Positions 5,451 to 10,784 are shown, counted from the stretch's first letter. The stretch: DNA of 12,041 bases from Candidatus Saccharimonadota bacterium (GCA_028289185.1 JAQGGV010000060.1:1-12041), one strand, 5' to 3'. Translations and numbers: made by a program. The notes: generated from the sequence alone by a model not told the origin.

Positions 5451-6224
5451 ATGACCGAAACGAGCAACCGCACAACCTGGCAAATACTGACGAAGGTACC
5501 GAAGCTAACGGTTTATTTCTGGATCATAAAGATAATAACAACGGCACTCGGTGAGTCCACATCTGATTTCCTGGTGAATACCATTAGTCCGTACGTGGCC
5601 GTAGTGATCGGTTTTGTTATTCTGTGTGCGACGCTGGCATGGCAATTCAAGACAAGACACTACGAACCGGCCGTCTATTGGCTAGCGGCACTTGGAGTGA
5701 GCGTTGCTGGAACGATGGGCGCGGATGTTGTTCATGTCGGTTTTGGTGTGCCGTATGTTCTCTCTGCGTTGTTTTATGCGATTGCCTTGGCACTCGTATT
5801 CATACTTTGGTACAGATCAGAAGGTACGTTGAGTATCCATAGTGTCTACACACGCAAGAGAGAAGCCTTTTATTGGGGCACGGTACTACTGACATTCGCC
5901 CTCGGCACCGCCGCCGGGGACCTGACTGCGTTTACTCTGCATCTAGGATTCTTCGGTTCGGCTATCCTATTTATGCTCATCTTCTGTGTGCCGTGTTTCA
6001 TGTATTGGAAACTAAAGGTTAATGGCATACTCACTTTTTGGTTCGCGTACATACTTACGAGACCCATCGGTGCCTCATTCGCGGATTGGTTTGGTAAGCC
6101 GGTGACCGTAGGTGGTGTAGGGCTTGGTGATCTGGTTGTTTCTCTTGTCCTTGGGCTAATGATGATTTTCTTTGTGGTGTTGGTATCCCGTAATAGAGCT
6201 GATTTATATAGTCAGAAACAATAG
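5451..6224 (+). CDS. DUF347/COG4705 four-repeat membrane protein (copy B)
   Basis: A 257-residue paralogue of the 2113-2919 protein with the same four G-x4-D motifs: GESTSD (34-39), GTMGAD (87-92), GTAAGD (152-157) and GASFAD (207-212, within RPIGASFAD). Conserved blocks between the copies include KVPKLTVYFWIIKI, TLSIHS and FAYILTRP. It lies 8 nt after the kinase stop, has no Shine-Dalgarno, and is probably read from the regulator operon. A TATAAT at 5447-5452 overlaps its ATG and could not produce a complete message. Family function is not established as far as I know; the repeated membrane acids suggest a cation transporter or exporter (inference). Position beside the kinase suggests it is either an effector or a partner of the sensor. 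Confidence 0.88.
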   Translation: MTETSNRTTWQILTKVPKLTVYFWIIKIITTALGESTSDFLVNTISPYVAVVIGFVILCATLAWQFKTRHYEPAVYWLAALGVSVAGTMGADVVHVGFGVPYVLSALFYAIALALVFILWYRSEGTLSIHSVYTRKREAFYWGTVLLTFALGTAAGDLTAFTLHLGFFGSAILFMLIFCVPCFMYWKLKVNGILTFWFAYILTRPIGASFADWFGKPVTVGGVGLGDLVVSLVLGLMMIFFVVLVSRNRADLYSQKQ

Positions 6225-6321
6225 AACTATTACTATATGTGAGTCTGATGTATTATGTCGTTTTTGGCAGACTTAGCGGATTCAATGTGGACGCCGTCCT
6301 TATGATGGCGCTTTTCATGGT
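6225..6321. other. Short convergent intergenic region
   Basis: It lies between the plus operon and the minus gene. AGTCTG (6242-6247) and CAGACT (6268-6273) are a weak inverted repeat with a 20-nt loop containing GTTTTTGG. I see no convincing terminator. Confidence 0.3.
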
Positions 6322-6804
6322 TTAAAAAAGAGGCAGCTGATAATTCAGGAATCGGGCAAACTTCCGCATCATTTCTTGCTCTGTTAACTCGGCAACCTCT
6401 GGCGAAAGTTCGGGGACATTCCATGGGTTACGCCAACGTTCATGCGCTGTTTGCACGGTCAGATGGCCGTAGGTTGGCGATGGTTCGGGGTAGTCGCCAT
6501 AGTTGAAGCCGCCATATTCCATGTTTTCTATATCGATAGGCGCAGTAAGTGCAATACGGCCCAGAATAGTTGGTTTGTTAGAACTTTGGTGTTCCTGTTG
6601 ATAGTCGACATACCAATTTTTGTGTTTACCATTACCGATGCGTGGCCTGTTACGCTGGTGGGAAAAGCCATCAAACGCGGCCTGTTGGGGCTGCTGAAAT
6701 TTGGCGTACCATCCCATCTCTGTCGCGACCGTTGCGCAGGCTGCTACCGCGGGCTCACGGATTTCTAGGGCAGTAAGTGGCGTTGCAAATTCCAGTCGTA
6801 TCAT
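6322..6804 (-). CDS. Unrecognised 160-residue soluble protein
   Basis: The protein (MIRLEFATPLTALEIREPAV onward) has no signal peptide or membrane segment. It is rich in aromatic, Pro and Gln residues, with GGFNYGDYPEPSPTYG (about residues 98-113) in the middle, a C-terminal helical part (ELTEQEMMRKFARFL) and LPLF at the end. On the minus strand a TTGTCT/GATACT promoter predicts a transcript start one base before ATG 6804, which supports the start and suggests a leaderless mRNA. It faces away from the CHASE3 kinase gene, with the promoters back to back. I do not recognise the family. A plus-strand frame at 6442-6768 is most likely its shadow. Confidence 0.65.
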   Translation of the reverse strand: MIRLEFATPLTALEIREPAVAACATVATEMGWYAKFQQPQQAAFDGFSHQRNRPRIGNGKHKNWYVDYQQEHQSSNKPTILGRIALTAPIDIENMEYGGFNYGDYPEPSPTYGHLTVQTAHERWRNPWNVPELSPEVAELTEQEMMRKFARFLNYQLPLF

Positions 6805-6811
6805 TGCAAGT

Positions 6812-6841
6812 AGTATCTCAAATTGTCTGTCTAGGAGACAA
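6812..6841 (-). promoter_or_regulatory. Promoter of the 6804 minus gene with a small palindrome
   Basis: On the minus strand TTGTCT (6836-6841), an 18-bp spacer and GATACT (6812-6817) place the start at about 6805. The palindrome TGTCT-AGG-AGACA (6828-6840) covers the -35 and could be an operator. Confidence 0.45.
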
Positions 6842-6883
6842 GCATGAGCGCGACGACCTGCTGACTCGGTTTACGGGCTTACG

Positions 6884-6912
6884 TTTCACTTACGATGGAT
6901 GCAGACTATACT
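6884..6912 (+). promoter_or_regulatory. Promoter of the CHASE3 kinase operon
   Basis: TATACT (6907-6912) places +1 exactly at ATG 6919; the -35 (TTTCAC, 6884-6889, 17-bp spacer) is weak. The box and next bases, TATACTAG plus four bases plus ATG, repeat the arrangement of the regulator gene at 3759-3773. Confidence 0.55.
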
Positions 6913-6918
6913 AGACCT

Positions 6919-8259
6919 ATGCTGCACTTCCGAACCAACATATACAGGAATCCTATCTTTTGGATAGTCGTGGCGATGACCGCCATCGCACTTTTCCTGG
7001 GGCTTGGACTTGCATATTTCTCGTCAAACCTTAGTTCGCTGTTCCAAAAACAAGAGAACTATCGCAGTTATTTGTCGACTGCTAATGACCTAAAAACGGA
7101 TCTATTAAATGCCGAAACGGGGCAGCGAGGCTACATAATTACCCAGAACGATTATTACCTAAAGCCGTACAATCACGCACTTCCCCTGATACAAAGTGAC
7201 CTCAAAATCCTTGATGATTCACCCCTCAGCGATTCGTACAGACAGCAAATGAAGCAAATCGACAGCGATAGTGCCAGCAAGCTGAGCGAGCTGAAAGCTA
7301 CAATCGACACATTGAGGTCGCAGGGCCAGTCTGCTGCAATTGCTATTGTCAGCACAAACGTCGGTATTAACGATATGGATAGTTTGCGTGCGCTTATTAT
7401 GGGGATTACAGATGCTCAGAATACACAGTTGCAGTCGGAAATAAAAACTGCGGAGCTACAGACAGATATTCTGAAGTTCCTAGCGCCGGTTGTAGGCATA
7501 CTCGATATTGGTCTGATTGTGACAATCCTCTACTTGACGCGAAAGGCTATTAGGCGAGAGCAACAACTCGAAAACCTCAAGGAACAGTTCGTTGCCCTGG
7601 CATCGCATCAACTGCGTACTCCGGCCACGGCAGTGAAGCAATATCTGAGCCTCCTCATCAGCGGCGCCTTTGGCAAGATGAAAAAAGAACAGACAGACAT
7701 ACTGAAAAAAATTAATGATAGTAACGATCGCGGTATAAAAATTGCAAACAACCTATTAAATGTGACGATTGCTGACAGCGGCAAGGTAACAATTAGCGAA
7801 AATCCTGTTGATTTAAGTCAGTTATTGAAGCATGTGCTGACGCACTACATCGACGCGCTGAAAGAATCGAGGAGTCAAAATGTCATTTTGAAAATGCCCA
7901 AAAATGCTATCTTTTCTCGGGTTGATCCTTTTCAGATTCGCCTGATTTACGAGAACCTGATAGAAAACGCCAGCAAATATTCGGCCGATCACAAGAGGAT
8001 ATACGTAACCTTGCAGGCATCGCCAACCTGGATTACATTTAGCGTCAAAGATAGTGGAATTGGTATTTCTAAAAAGGATATACCACTATTATTCAAAAAG
8101 TTTTCCCGGCTTGATCAGGCTGCCAGGAGAGCTGAGGGAAGTGGCTTGGGTCTCTACTTGGTCAAACAGGCTGCAGAACTCCATGGTGGTGAGGTAAACG
8201 TTCTGTCGATAGCCGGCAAAGGTAGTACGTTTACCGTCAGAATTAAAAGGCTGAAGTAA
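6919..8259 (+). CDS. CHASE3-domain sensor histidine kinase
   Basis: This 446-residue kinase has TM1 at about 12-34, then an extracytoplasmic CHASE3 domain (about 38-180) with the hallmark LLNAETGQRGYIITQNDYYL (62-81), and TM2 at about 187-207. HisKA follows with H230 in ASHQLRTP, and then a complete HATPase: N-box ENLIENASKYS (345-355), G1 KDSGIGIS (377-384), F-box FKKFSRLDQ and G2 GSGLGLYLVK (407-416). All catalytic boxes look intact, unlike the kinase at 4444-5442. The start at 6919 follows the TATACT box 7 nt upstream; the frame is open to an ATG at 6895, but that lies in the promoter. It overlaps the next gene by one base (TAATG), so the receiver at 8259-8633 is its likely partner. Confidence 0.92.
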   Translation: MLHFRTNIYRNPIFWIVVAMTAIALFLGLGLAYFSSNLSSLFQKQENYRSYLSTANDLKTDLLNAETGQRGYIITQNDYYLKPYNHALPLIQSDLKILDDSPLSDSYRQQMKQIDSDSASKLSELKATIDTLRSQGQSAAIAIVSTNVGINDMDSLRALIMGITDAQNTQLQSEIKTAELQTDILKFLAPVVGILDIGLIVTILYLTRKAIRREQQLENLKEQFVALASHQLRTPATAVKQYLSLLISGAFGKMKKEQTDILKKINDSNDRGIKIANNLLNVTIADSGKVTISENPVDLSQLLKHVLTHYIDALKESRSQNVILKMPKNAIFSRVDPFQIRLIYENLIENASKYSADHKRIYVTLQASPTWITFSVKDSGIGISKKDIPLLFKKFSRLDQAARRAEGSGLGLYLVKQAAELHGGEVNVLSIAGKGSTFTVRIKRLK

Positions 8260-8633
8260 TGGCAAAAATTCTGATAGTCGAGGATGACAAAGCGCTACGA
8301 GATGTATTTGAATTGATTGTCAAAAGTGGTGGGCACAATGTACGGGTTGCGCAGGACGGAGCAGATGCATTGAAGAGATTACCGAAATTCATACCCGATA
8401 TTATTCTGCTGGATATGCTGATGCCGGTAAAGTCTGGTTTGGAATTCCTGCAGGAAGCAAACCTCAAAAAAGCATATCCAGCGATTGTTGTAATCATCCT
8501 CAGTAATCTGAGCGATTCACAAACGATTCAAGAGGCGTTAAAGCTGGGGGCCGTAAAACATCTGATCAAATCCGACATTATGCCAGATGATTTGTTGCGC
8601 GAACTAAAAATTCATTCAAAATGGAACGATTAA
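8259..8633 (+). CDS. Single-domain response regulator (receiver only)
   Basis: The 124-residue protein is a bare receiver: E8/D9/D10 pocket (LIVEDD), phospho-acceptor D52 in ILLDMLMP, S82 at the switch position and K104 (HLIKSD). There is no output domain. Its ATG shares a base with the kinase stop, so the pair is translationally coupled and D52 is probably phosphorylated by that kinase. Without a DNA-binding domain it would act by protein contact, as a CheY- or Spo0F-like relay, or as a phosphate sink. Its stop overlaps the stop of the convergent minus gene by 4 bp. Confidence 0.92.
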   Translation: MAKILIVEDDKALRDVFELIVKSGGHNVRVAQDGADALKRLPKFIPDIILLDMLMPVKSGLEFLQEANLKKAYPAIVVIILSNLSDSQTIQEALKLGAVKHLIKSDIMPDDLLRELKIHSKWND

Positions 8634-8980
8634 TTCGAAAAGATACCCATGAGTATGCCTACCATTATGACGCCACCAAGTGCTTTCCTGAAGTAACTTT
8701 GGCCCTGTGTTATTTCTAGGAATGCCCAGGTAAATAGAAACAGTGTACTGAGATCTCGTAGGCTGGATTTCAAAAAAATATCTGTGACAAACTGTGAAGC
8801 AATCAGGCTCACCAACCACCCAGCGAGTGGTAAATTGGGCAGTTGGATGATTGATAGATGTCCATGTTGGTCATGGAAAATTTTATCTGTATGGAATCCG
8901 TGTGTGTGAACCACAATAAGTATGTCTCCTGGATATATTTTGTTACTGCTGCTCGGTAACTTTATCAGCAAAATAGACAC
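8630..8980 (-). CDS. Small membrane protein, family not named
   Basis: The protein is 116 residues from GTG 8980. An N-terminal polar part contains IYPGDILIVVHTHGFHTDKI, which looks like a beta-rich, His-rich segment. Two or three membrane segments follow (about 51-68, 76-90 and 98-114). The C-terminal pattern WAFLEITQGQSYFRKALGGV recalls small membrane proteins with a W-x-E-x-x-x-G-x-x-x-FR signature, but I cannot name the family. The start is uncertain because no Shine-Dalgarno precedes GTG 8980. Its stop TAA (8630-8632) overlaps the stop of the receiver gene. The promoter may lie within the 8991-9047 inverted repeat, where TTGACG occurs on the minus strand without a well-spaced -10. Confidence 0.6.
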   Translation of the reverse strand: MSILLIKLPSSSNKIYPGDILIVVHTHGFHTDKIFHDQHGHLSIIQLPNLPLAGWLVSLIASQFVTDIFLKSSLRDLSTLFLFTWAFLEITQGQSYFRKALGGVIMVGILMGIFSN

Positions 8981-8990
8981 GAAGCAGTGG

Positions 8991-9047
8991 TTTATTTAAC
9001 AAACAAAAACGCCGTCAATCGCGTGGTGTTTTTGTTTGTTAAATAAA
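8991..9047. terminator. Long symmetric inverted repeat, probable bidirectional terminator
   Basis: Positions 8991-9010 and 9028-9047 are a perfect 20-bp inverted repeat (TTTATTTAACAAACAAAAAC and its complement). A GC-rich inner stem with three G-U pairs and a 7-nt loop (9016-9022) extends it. Both strands give a GC stem followed by TTTTTGTTTGTT. It separates the two-component locus from the GC-rich units and can stop transcripts from both sides. Confidence 0.75.
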
Positions 9048-9056
9048 AGTGAGTGG

Positions 9057-9070
9057 GTGAGGAGAAGCCC
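9057..9070 (-). repeat. 3'-UTR complement of the Shine-Dalgarno of gene 9122-9496
   Basis: In the mRNA this segment reads GGGCTTCTCCTCAC and pairs over 14 nt with the gene's own leader GTGAGGAGAAGTCC (9497-9510): 11 contiguous Watson-Crick pairs, then U-G, C-G, C-G. Confidence 0.75.
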
Positions 9071-9074
9071 GGTG

Positions 9075-9108
9075 GGCCAGGCACGAGTACGGTGACTCGT
9101 GCCTGGCC
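9075..9108 (-). terminator. Strong 3' hairpin of gene 9122-9496
   Basis: GGCCAGGCACGAGT (9075-9088) and ACTCGTGCCTGGCC (9095-9108) are a perfect 14-bp inverted repeat with a 6-nt loop, 13 nt past the stop codon. No U-tract follows directly: the Shine-Dalgarno complement follows instead, then TTTTATTT. It may be a stability or closing hairpin rather than the terminator itself. Confidence 0.7.
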
Positions 9109-9121
9109 GCGGGTGTCGCCA

Positions 9122-9496
9122 CTAGCGATCGGCCTGTGCTTCGCGGTCCTGCACGCGTTTGACATGCTGATCGGGGTTGCATGGCGCGTTGAGTGGATGG
9201 TCTTCGTCGGCGTTCAGTTTCGCGATGCGATCCTGGAGTCCGCGGACCGCCACCTTGAAGTCGTCTGTCAGAGTGGTCTCGGGCCAGTGATTGACCAAGA
9301 TTGTCATCCTGCCAGGGGTGACGGCGGGGCTGATCAACGCCAGGGTGCAGCCCGGACGTGATCCGAACTCGTCCCGCGCCGCCTGCCACACCAACTCGGG
9401 GTCGGCGTCCTCGACGAATTCCACCGAGCGACGATCCACCAGCTCGTCATCGATGATTGTCTTTGAAATCTGGACGGTGTACATTTCCGAACTCAT
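9122..9496 (-). CDS. Unrecognised small acidic protein (GC-rich unit 3)
   Basis: The 124-residue product (MSSEMYTVQISKTIIDDELV onward) looks soluble and alpha/beta. It has an N-terminal strand, an acidic stretch (VEFVEDADPELVWQAARDEF), a central hydrophobic TLALISPAV and TILVNHWPETT, and a charged helical C-terminus (FKVAVRGLQDRIAKL). There are two Cys (GCTL and APCNP) and no signal peptide. ATG 9496 is chosen because GAGGAG lies 6 nt upstream; the frame is open to GTG 9526, but that codon sits in a leader hairpin. The codons are much richer in G and C than those of the two-component genes, which suggests acquisition from elsewhere. It has its own promoter, leader hairpin and 3' hairpin, and the 3' UTR complements its Shine-Dalgarno. 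I do not recognise the family. Confidence 0.75.
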   Translation of the reverse strand: MSSEMYTVQISKTIIDDELVDRRSVEFVEDADPELVWQAARDEFGSRPGCTLALISPAVTPGRMTILVNHWPETTLTDDFKVAVRGLQDRIAKLNADEDHPLNAPCNPDQHVKRVQDREAQADR

Positions 9497-9510
9497 GGAC
9501 TTCTCCTCAC
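9497..9510 (-). promoter_or_regulatory. Shine-Dalgarno region of gene 9122-9496, partner of 9057-9070
   Basis: The leader reads GTGAGGAGAAGTCC directly before ATG. The whole ribosome binding site would be paired with the 3' UTR in the closed form. Confidence 0.75.
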
Positions 9511-9517
9511 AATACAA

Positions 9518-9535
9518 CGTACCCACGGGGGTACG
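9518..9535 (-). promoter_or_regulatory. Leader hairpin of gene 9122-9496
   Basis: CGTACCC and GGGTACG form a perfect 7-bp stem with a 4-nt loop, 7 nt upstream of the Shine-Dalgarno repeat. A second small hairpin (ACCAG/CTGGT) lies further upstream in the leader. Confidence 0.65.
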
Positions 9536-9564
9536 GACTACCAGGGTTTCTGGTTACATTTTGT

Positions 9565-9593
9565 ACTTTACAATAAAATCTATTAAAAATCAA
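9565..9593 (-). promoter_or_regulatory. Promoter of gene 9122-9496
   Basis: On the minus strand TTGATT (9588-9593), a 17-bp spacer and TAAAGT (9565-9570) predict a start near 9558, about 60 nt before the ATG. Confidence 0.45.
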
Positions 9594-9611
9594 ATCAGAC
9601 ATGAGGGAAAT

Positions 9612-9624
9612 GAACTAGGGAATC
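9612..9624 (-). repeat. 3'-UTR complement of the Shine-Dalgarno of gene 9687-10088
   Basis: In the mRNA this segment reads GATTCCCTAGTTC and pairs over 13 nt with the leader GAGCTAGGGAATC (10091-10103): 12 Watson-Crick pairs and one G-U. It differs completely from the CTTCTCCTCA of the two neighbouring units, matching the different Shine-Dalgarno of this gene. Confidence 0.75.
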
Positions 9625-9644
9625 CTGCCAAACAAATTGCTAGT

Positions 9645-9681
9645 GTGCGGCCTGGGAAGCGACTGCATCCCCAGACCGCAC
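9645..9681 (-). terminator. Strong 3' hairpin of gene 9687-10088
   Basis: In the mRNA GTGCGGTCTGGG pairs with CCCAGGCCGCAC (12 pairs including one U-G) around a 13-nt loop, starting 5 nt past the stop. The tail is ACTAGCAATTTGTTTGG, a weak U-rich stretch. Confidence 0.65.
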
Positions 9682-9686
9682 CGTAA

Positions 9687-10088
9687 CTAGCCGTGGAGCT
9701 TCATCTTCTCGGTAGCCTTCCTGGCGGCCTTGTAGCTGTTGGAACGCGCCGTATTCAGAAGTGTCGTAGCCTCGAACCTGACTTGCGTCTGGGCGTCCGT
9801 GGCACGGAAGCACTCTGGATCGAACACGACCGCAACATATGGAGCATCATCATGGTCGAATTCTGGACGGACTTTGACACAGGAGTGTCCCGTCTCGTCG
9901 CAGCCCTTGATAGTTCCCAGACCAACCAGCAGCCTTTCCAGCTCCTCGGCGTTCACGACGCCTTGGTTCGATTCGCGCATCAACAGCGAGAGCTGCTCAC
10001 GCGAAAGCGGGTGACTCCTGCGCCTGGATGGGCGCACGACTAGCTCGACGATGTACTCATCGACAGTACAGATTGCGTTGTTTGTCAT
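9687..10088 (-). CDS. Unrecognised small protein (GC-rich unit 2)
   Basis: The 133-residue product (MTNNAICTVDEYIVELVVRP onward) appears soluble. An N-terminal strand and an Arg/Ser-rich turn (RPSRRRSHPLSREQ) are followed by helices (QLSLLMRES, AEELERLLVGLG), a segment with two Cys (KGCDETGHSCVK), a beta segment (PYVAVVFDPECF) and a basic C-terminal helix (YKAARKATEKMKLHG). Four Cys (residues 7, 64, 70 and about 90) could bind a metal, but no standard motif is evident. ATG 10088 is chosen because AGGGA lies 5 nt upstream; the frame is open to GTG 10121 inside a leader hairpin. It is GC-rich like its neighbours, with its own promoter, leader hairpins, 3' hairpin and a 3'-UTR complement of its ribosome binding site. 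Family unknown. Confidence 0.75.
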   Translation of the reverse strand: MTNNAICTVDEYIVELVVRPSRRRSHPLSREQLSLLMRESNQGVVNAEELERLLVGLGTIKGCDETGHSCVKVRPEFDHDDAPYVAVVFDPECFRATDAQTQVRFEATTLLNTARSNSYKAARKATEKMKLHG

Positions 10089-10090
10089 AT

Positions 10091-10103
10091 GATTCCCTAG
10101 CTC
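10091..10103 (-). promoter_or_regulatory. Shine-Dalgarno region of gene 9687-10088, partner of 9612-9624
   Basis: The leader reads GAGCTAGGGAATC, 2 nt before ATG 10088. It uses AGGGA rather than GAGGAG, and the 3' complement at 9612-9624 matches this variant. Confidence 0.75.
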
Positions 10104-10170
10104 GGGTGCCCGGGAGGGCACAGGTGCGAGGTCAGCATCGACCCCATCTCTGGAAGGTCAACAACGACCT
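10101..10170 (-). promoter_or_regulatory. Leader hairpins of gene 9687-10088
   Basis: GTGCCC/GGGCAC (10106-10121, GGGA loop on the plus strand) is flanked by CTCG/CGAG (10101-10104 and 10127-10130). A second hairpin AGGTC/GACCT (10155-10170) lies at the predicted 5' end of the mRNA. Confidence 0.6.
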
Positions 10171-10177
10171 ACATATA

Positions 10178-10206
10178 ATTATATGGGGATTAGTTGAGAA
10201 TACTAT
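10178..10206 (-). promoter_or_regulatory. Promoter of gene 9687-10088
   Basis: A perfect TATAAT lies at 10178-10183 on the minus strand, giving a start near 10171 and a leader of about 80 nt. The -35 (ATAGTA, 10201-10206) is poor. Confidence 0.45.
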
Positions 10207-10239
10207 GAATTAATTCGCAGAATATATATAAATTTGGGC

Positions 10240-10279
10240 AAAAAAATAACCCTCGATGGGATGGGGGATTGAGGAGAAG
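10240..10279 (-). repeat. 3'-UTR complement of the Shine-Dalgarno of gene 10376-10714, with U-tract
   Basis: In the mRNA CTTCTCCTCAAT (10268-10279) pairs over 12 Watson-Crick positions with the leader ATTGAGGAGAAG (10717-10728), plus a flanking U-G. Downstream, GGGTTATTTTTTT (T7 at 10240-10246) is the probable transcription end, so the complement would be retained in the mRNA. Confidence 0.72.
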
Positions 10280-10284
10280 CGGCC

Positions 10285-10320
10285 AGGCCAGGGAGAGACG
10301 AACATGTCCCTCCCTGGCCT
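10285..10320 (-). terminator. Strong 3' hairpin of gene 10376-10714
   Basis: AGGCCAGGGAG/CTCCCTGGCCT (11 perfect pairs), one A/C mismatch and GAC/GTC form the stem around a 6-nt loop. It lies about 55 nt past the stop and 5 nt before the Shine-Dalgarno complement. No U-tract follows directly. Confidence 0.7.
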
Positions 10321-10375
10321 ATTGCCTGGTGGTGGGCGGGTTGTCTCGTCGTAGCGGTCGGTTTAGCGGTAGGGC

Positions 10376-10714
10376 TCAGGCCCCTATGAATGACCCGGCA
10401 TTCTGCTGCTCCACCAAATCGCTCAGTACCGCGTAGAGACCCGAGGTCTCGTAGTGGTGACTACGCTCTGGACGCAGAGCGTAGTAGGCGTTCGTGCTGA
10501 GCACCGTGATCACGTTGTGATCCTCGTCGGGGATCACCTCGATGGGCGAGTTAACCCCCAGCGCCCGTTCGATGCTGTCCTGGACGGCTCTGAACGGGGC
10601 GATGATGACGAATGCCGTTGGGTCAAGCGCTCGAACTCTCCCCGCAGTTTTCCTGTAGGTGTCGTCGTCGTGCCTCTTGATGATCGACACGGTGACGACT
10701 GGATATTCGCTCAC
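10376..10714 (-). CDS. Unrecognised small protein (GC-rich unit 1)
   Basis: The 112-residue product (MSEYPVVTVSIIKRHDDDTY onward) looks soluble and alpha/beta. A strand (YPVVTVSIIK) is followed by a helix (TYRKTAGRVRAL), a strand (AFVIIAPF), a helix (AVQDSIERALG), beta segments (IEVIPDEDHNVITVLS) and a C-terminal helix (LYAVLSDLVEQQ). It has no Cys, signal peptide or membrane segment. The start is GTG 10714, fixed by GAGGAG 5 nt upstream. It has its own promoter (10785-10813), a structured leader, a 3' hairpin and a 3'-UTR complement of its ribosome binding site, the same plan as the two units after it. It is GC-rich against an AT-rich background. I do not recognise the family, and I see no clear sequence similarity among the three unit proteins. 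Confidence 0.75.
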   Translation of the reverse strand: MSEYPVVTVSIIKRHDDDTYRKTAGRVRALDPTAFVIIAPFRAVQDSIERALGVNSPIEVIPDEDHNVITVLSTNAYYALRPERSHHYETSGLYAVLSDLVEQQNAGSFIGA

Positions 10715-10716
10715 TA

Positions 10717-10728
10717 CTTCTCCTCAAT
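10717..10728 (-). promoter_or_regulatory. Shine-Dalgarno region of gene 10376-10714, partner of 10268-10279
   Basis: The leader reads ATTGAGGAGAAG, then TA and the GTG start. It shares TGAGGAGAAG with unit 3, but its flanking ATT matches its own 3' complement rather than that of unit 3. Confidence 0.75.
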
Positions 10729-10733
10729 TGTTG

Positions 10734-10775
10734 GTGTTACCTAGGCAACACGTTGCGACCGGACAGACTCCGGTC
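10734..10775 (-). promoter_or_regulatory. Leader palindromes of gene 10376-10714
   Basis: GTGTTACCTAGGCAACAC (10734-10751) is a palindrome with one mismatched pair, and GACCGG/CCGGTC (10757-10775) is a perfect 6-bp hairpin with a 7-nt loop. Both lie in the predicted leader. Confidence 0.6.
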
Positions 10776-10784
10776 AGTAAGCAT

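Noticed and set aside
5423..5452. TCTCACT plus TATAAT before the second DUF347 gene as a separate regulated promoter
   Set aside because: The TATAAT overlaps the ATG, so the transcript would lack the start codon, and the second half-site is poor and at the wrong spacing.
9049..9056. CCACTCAC on the minus strand, resembling the response-regulator half-site
   Set aside because: No second half-site at 11-bp spacing and no promoter in a sensible position; probably chance.
9053..10213. Plus-strand open frames through the GC-rich region (9053-9361, 9291-9686, 9693-10043, 10028-10213)
   Set aside because: They lie opposite the minus-strand genes, have no usable ribosome binding site or promoter, and cross the hairpins and leader repeats. 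GC-rich coding sequence often leaves the opposite strand open.
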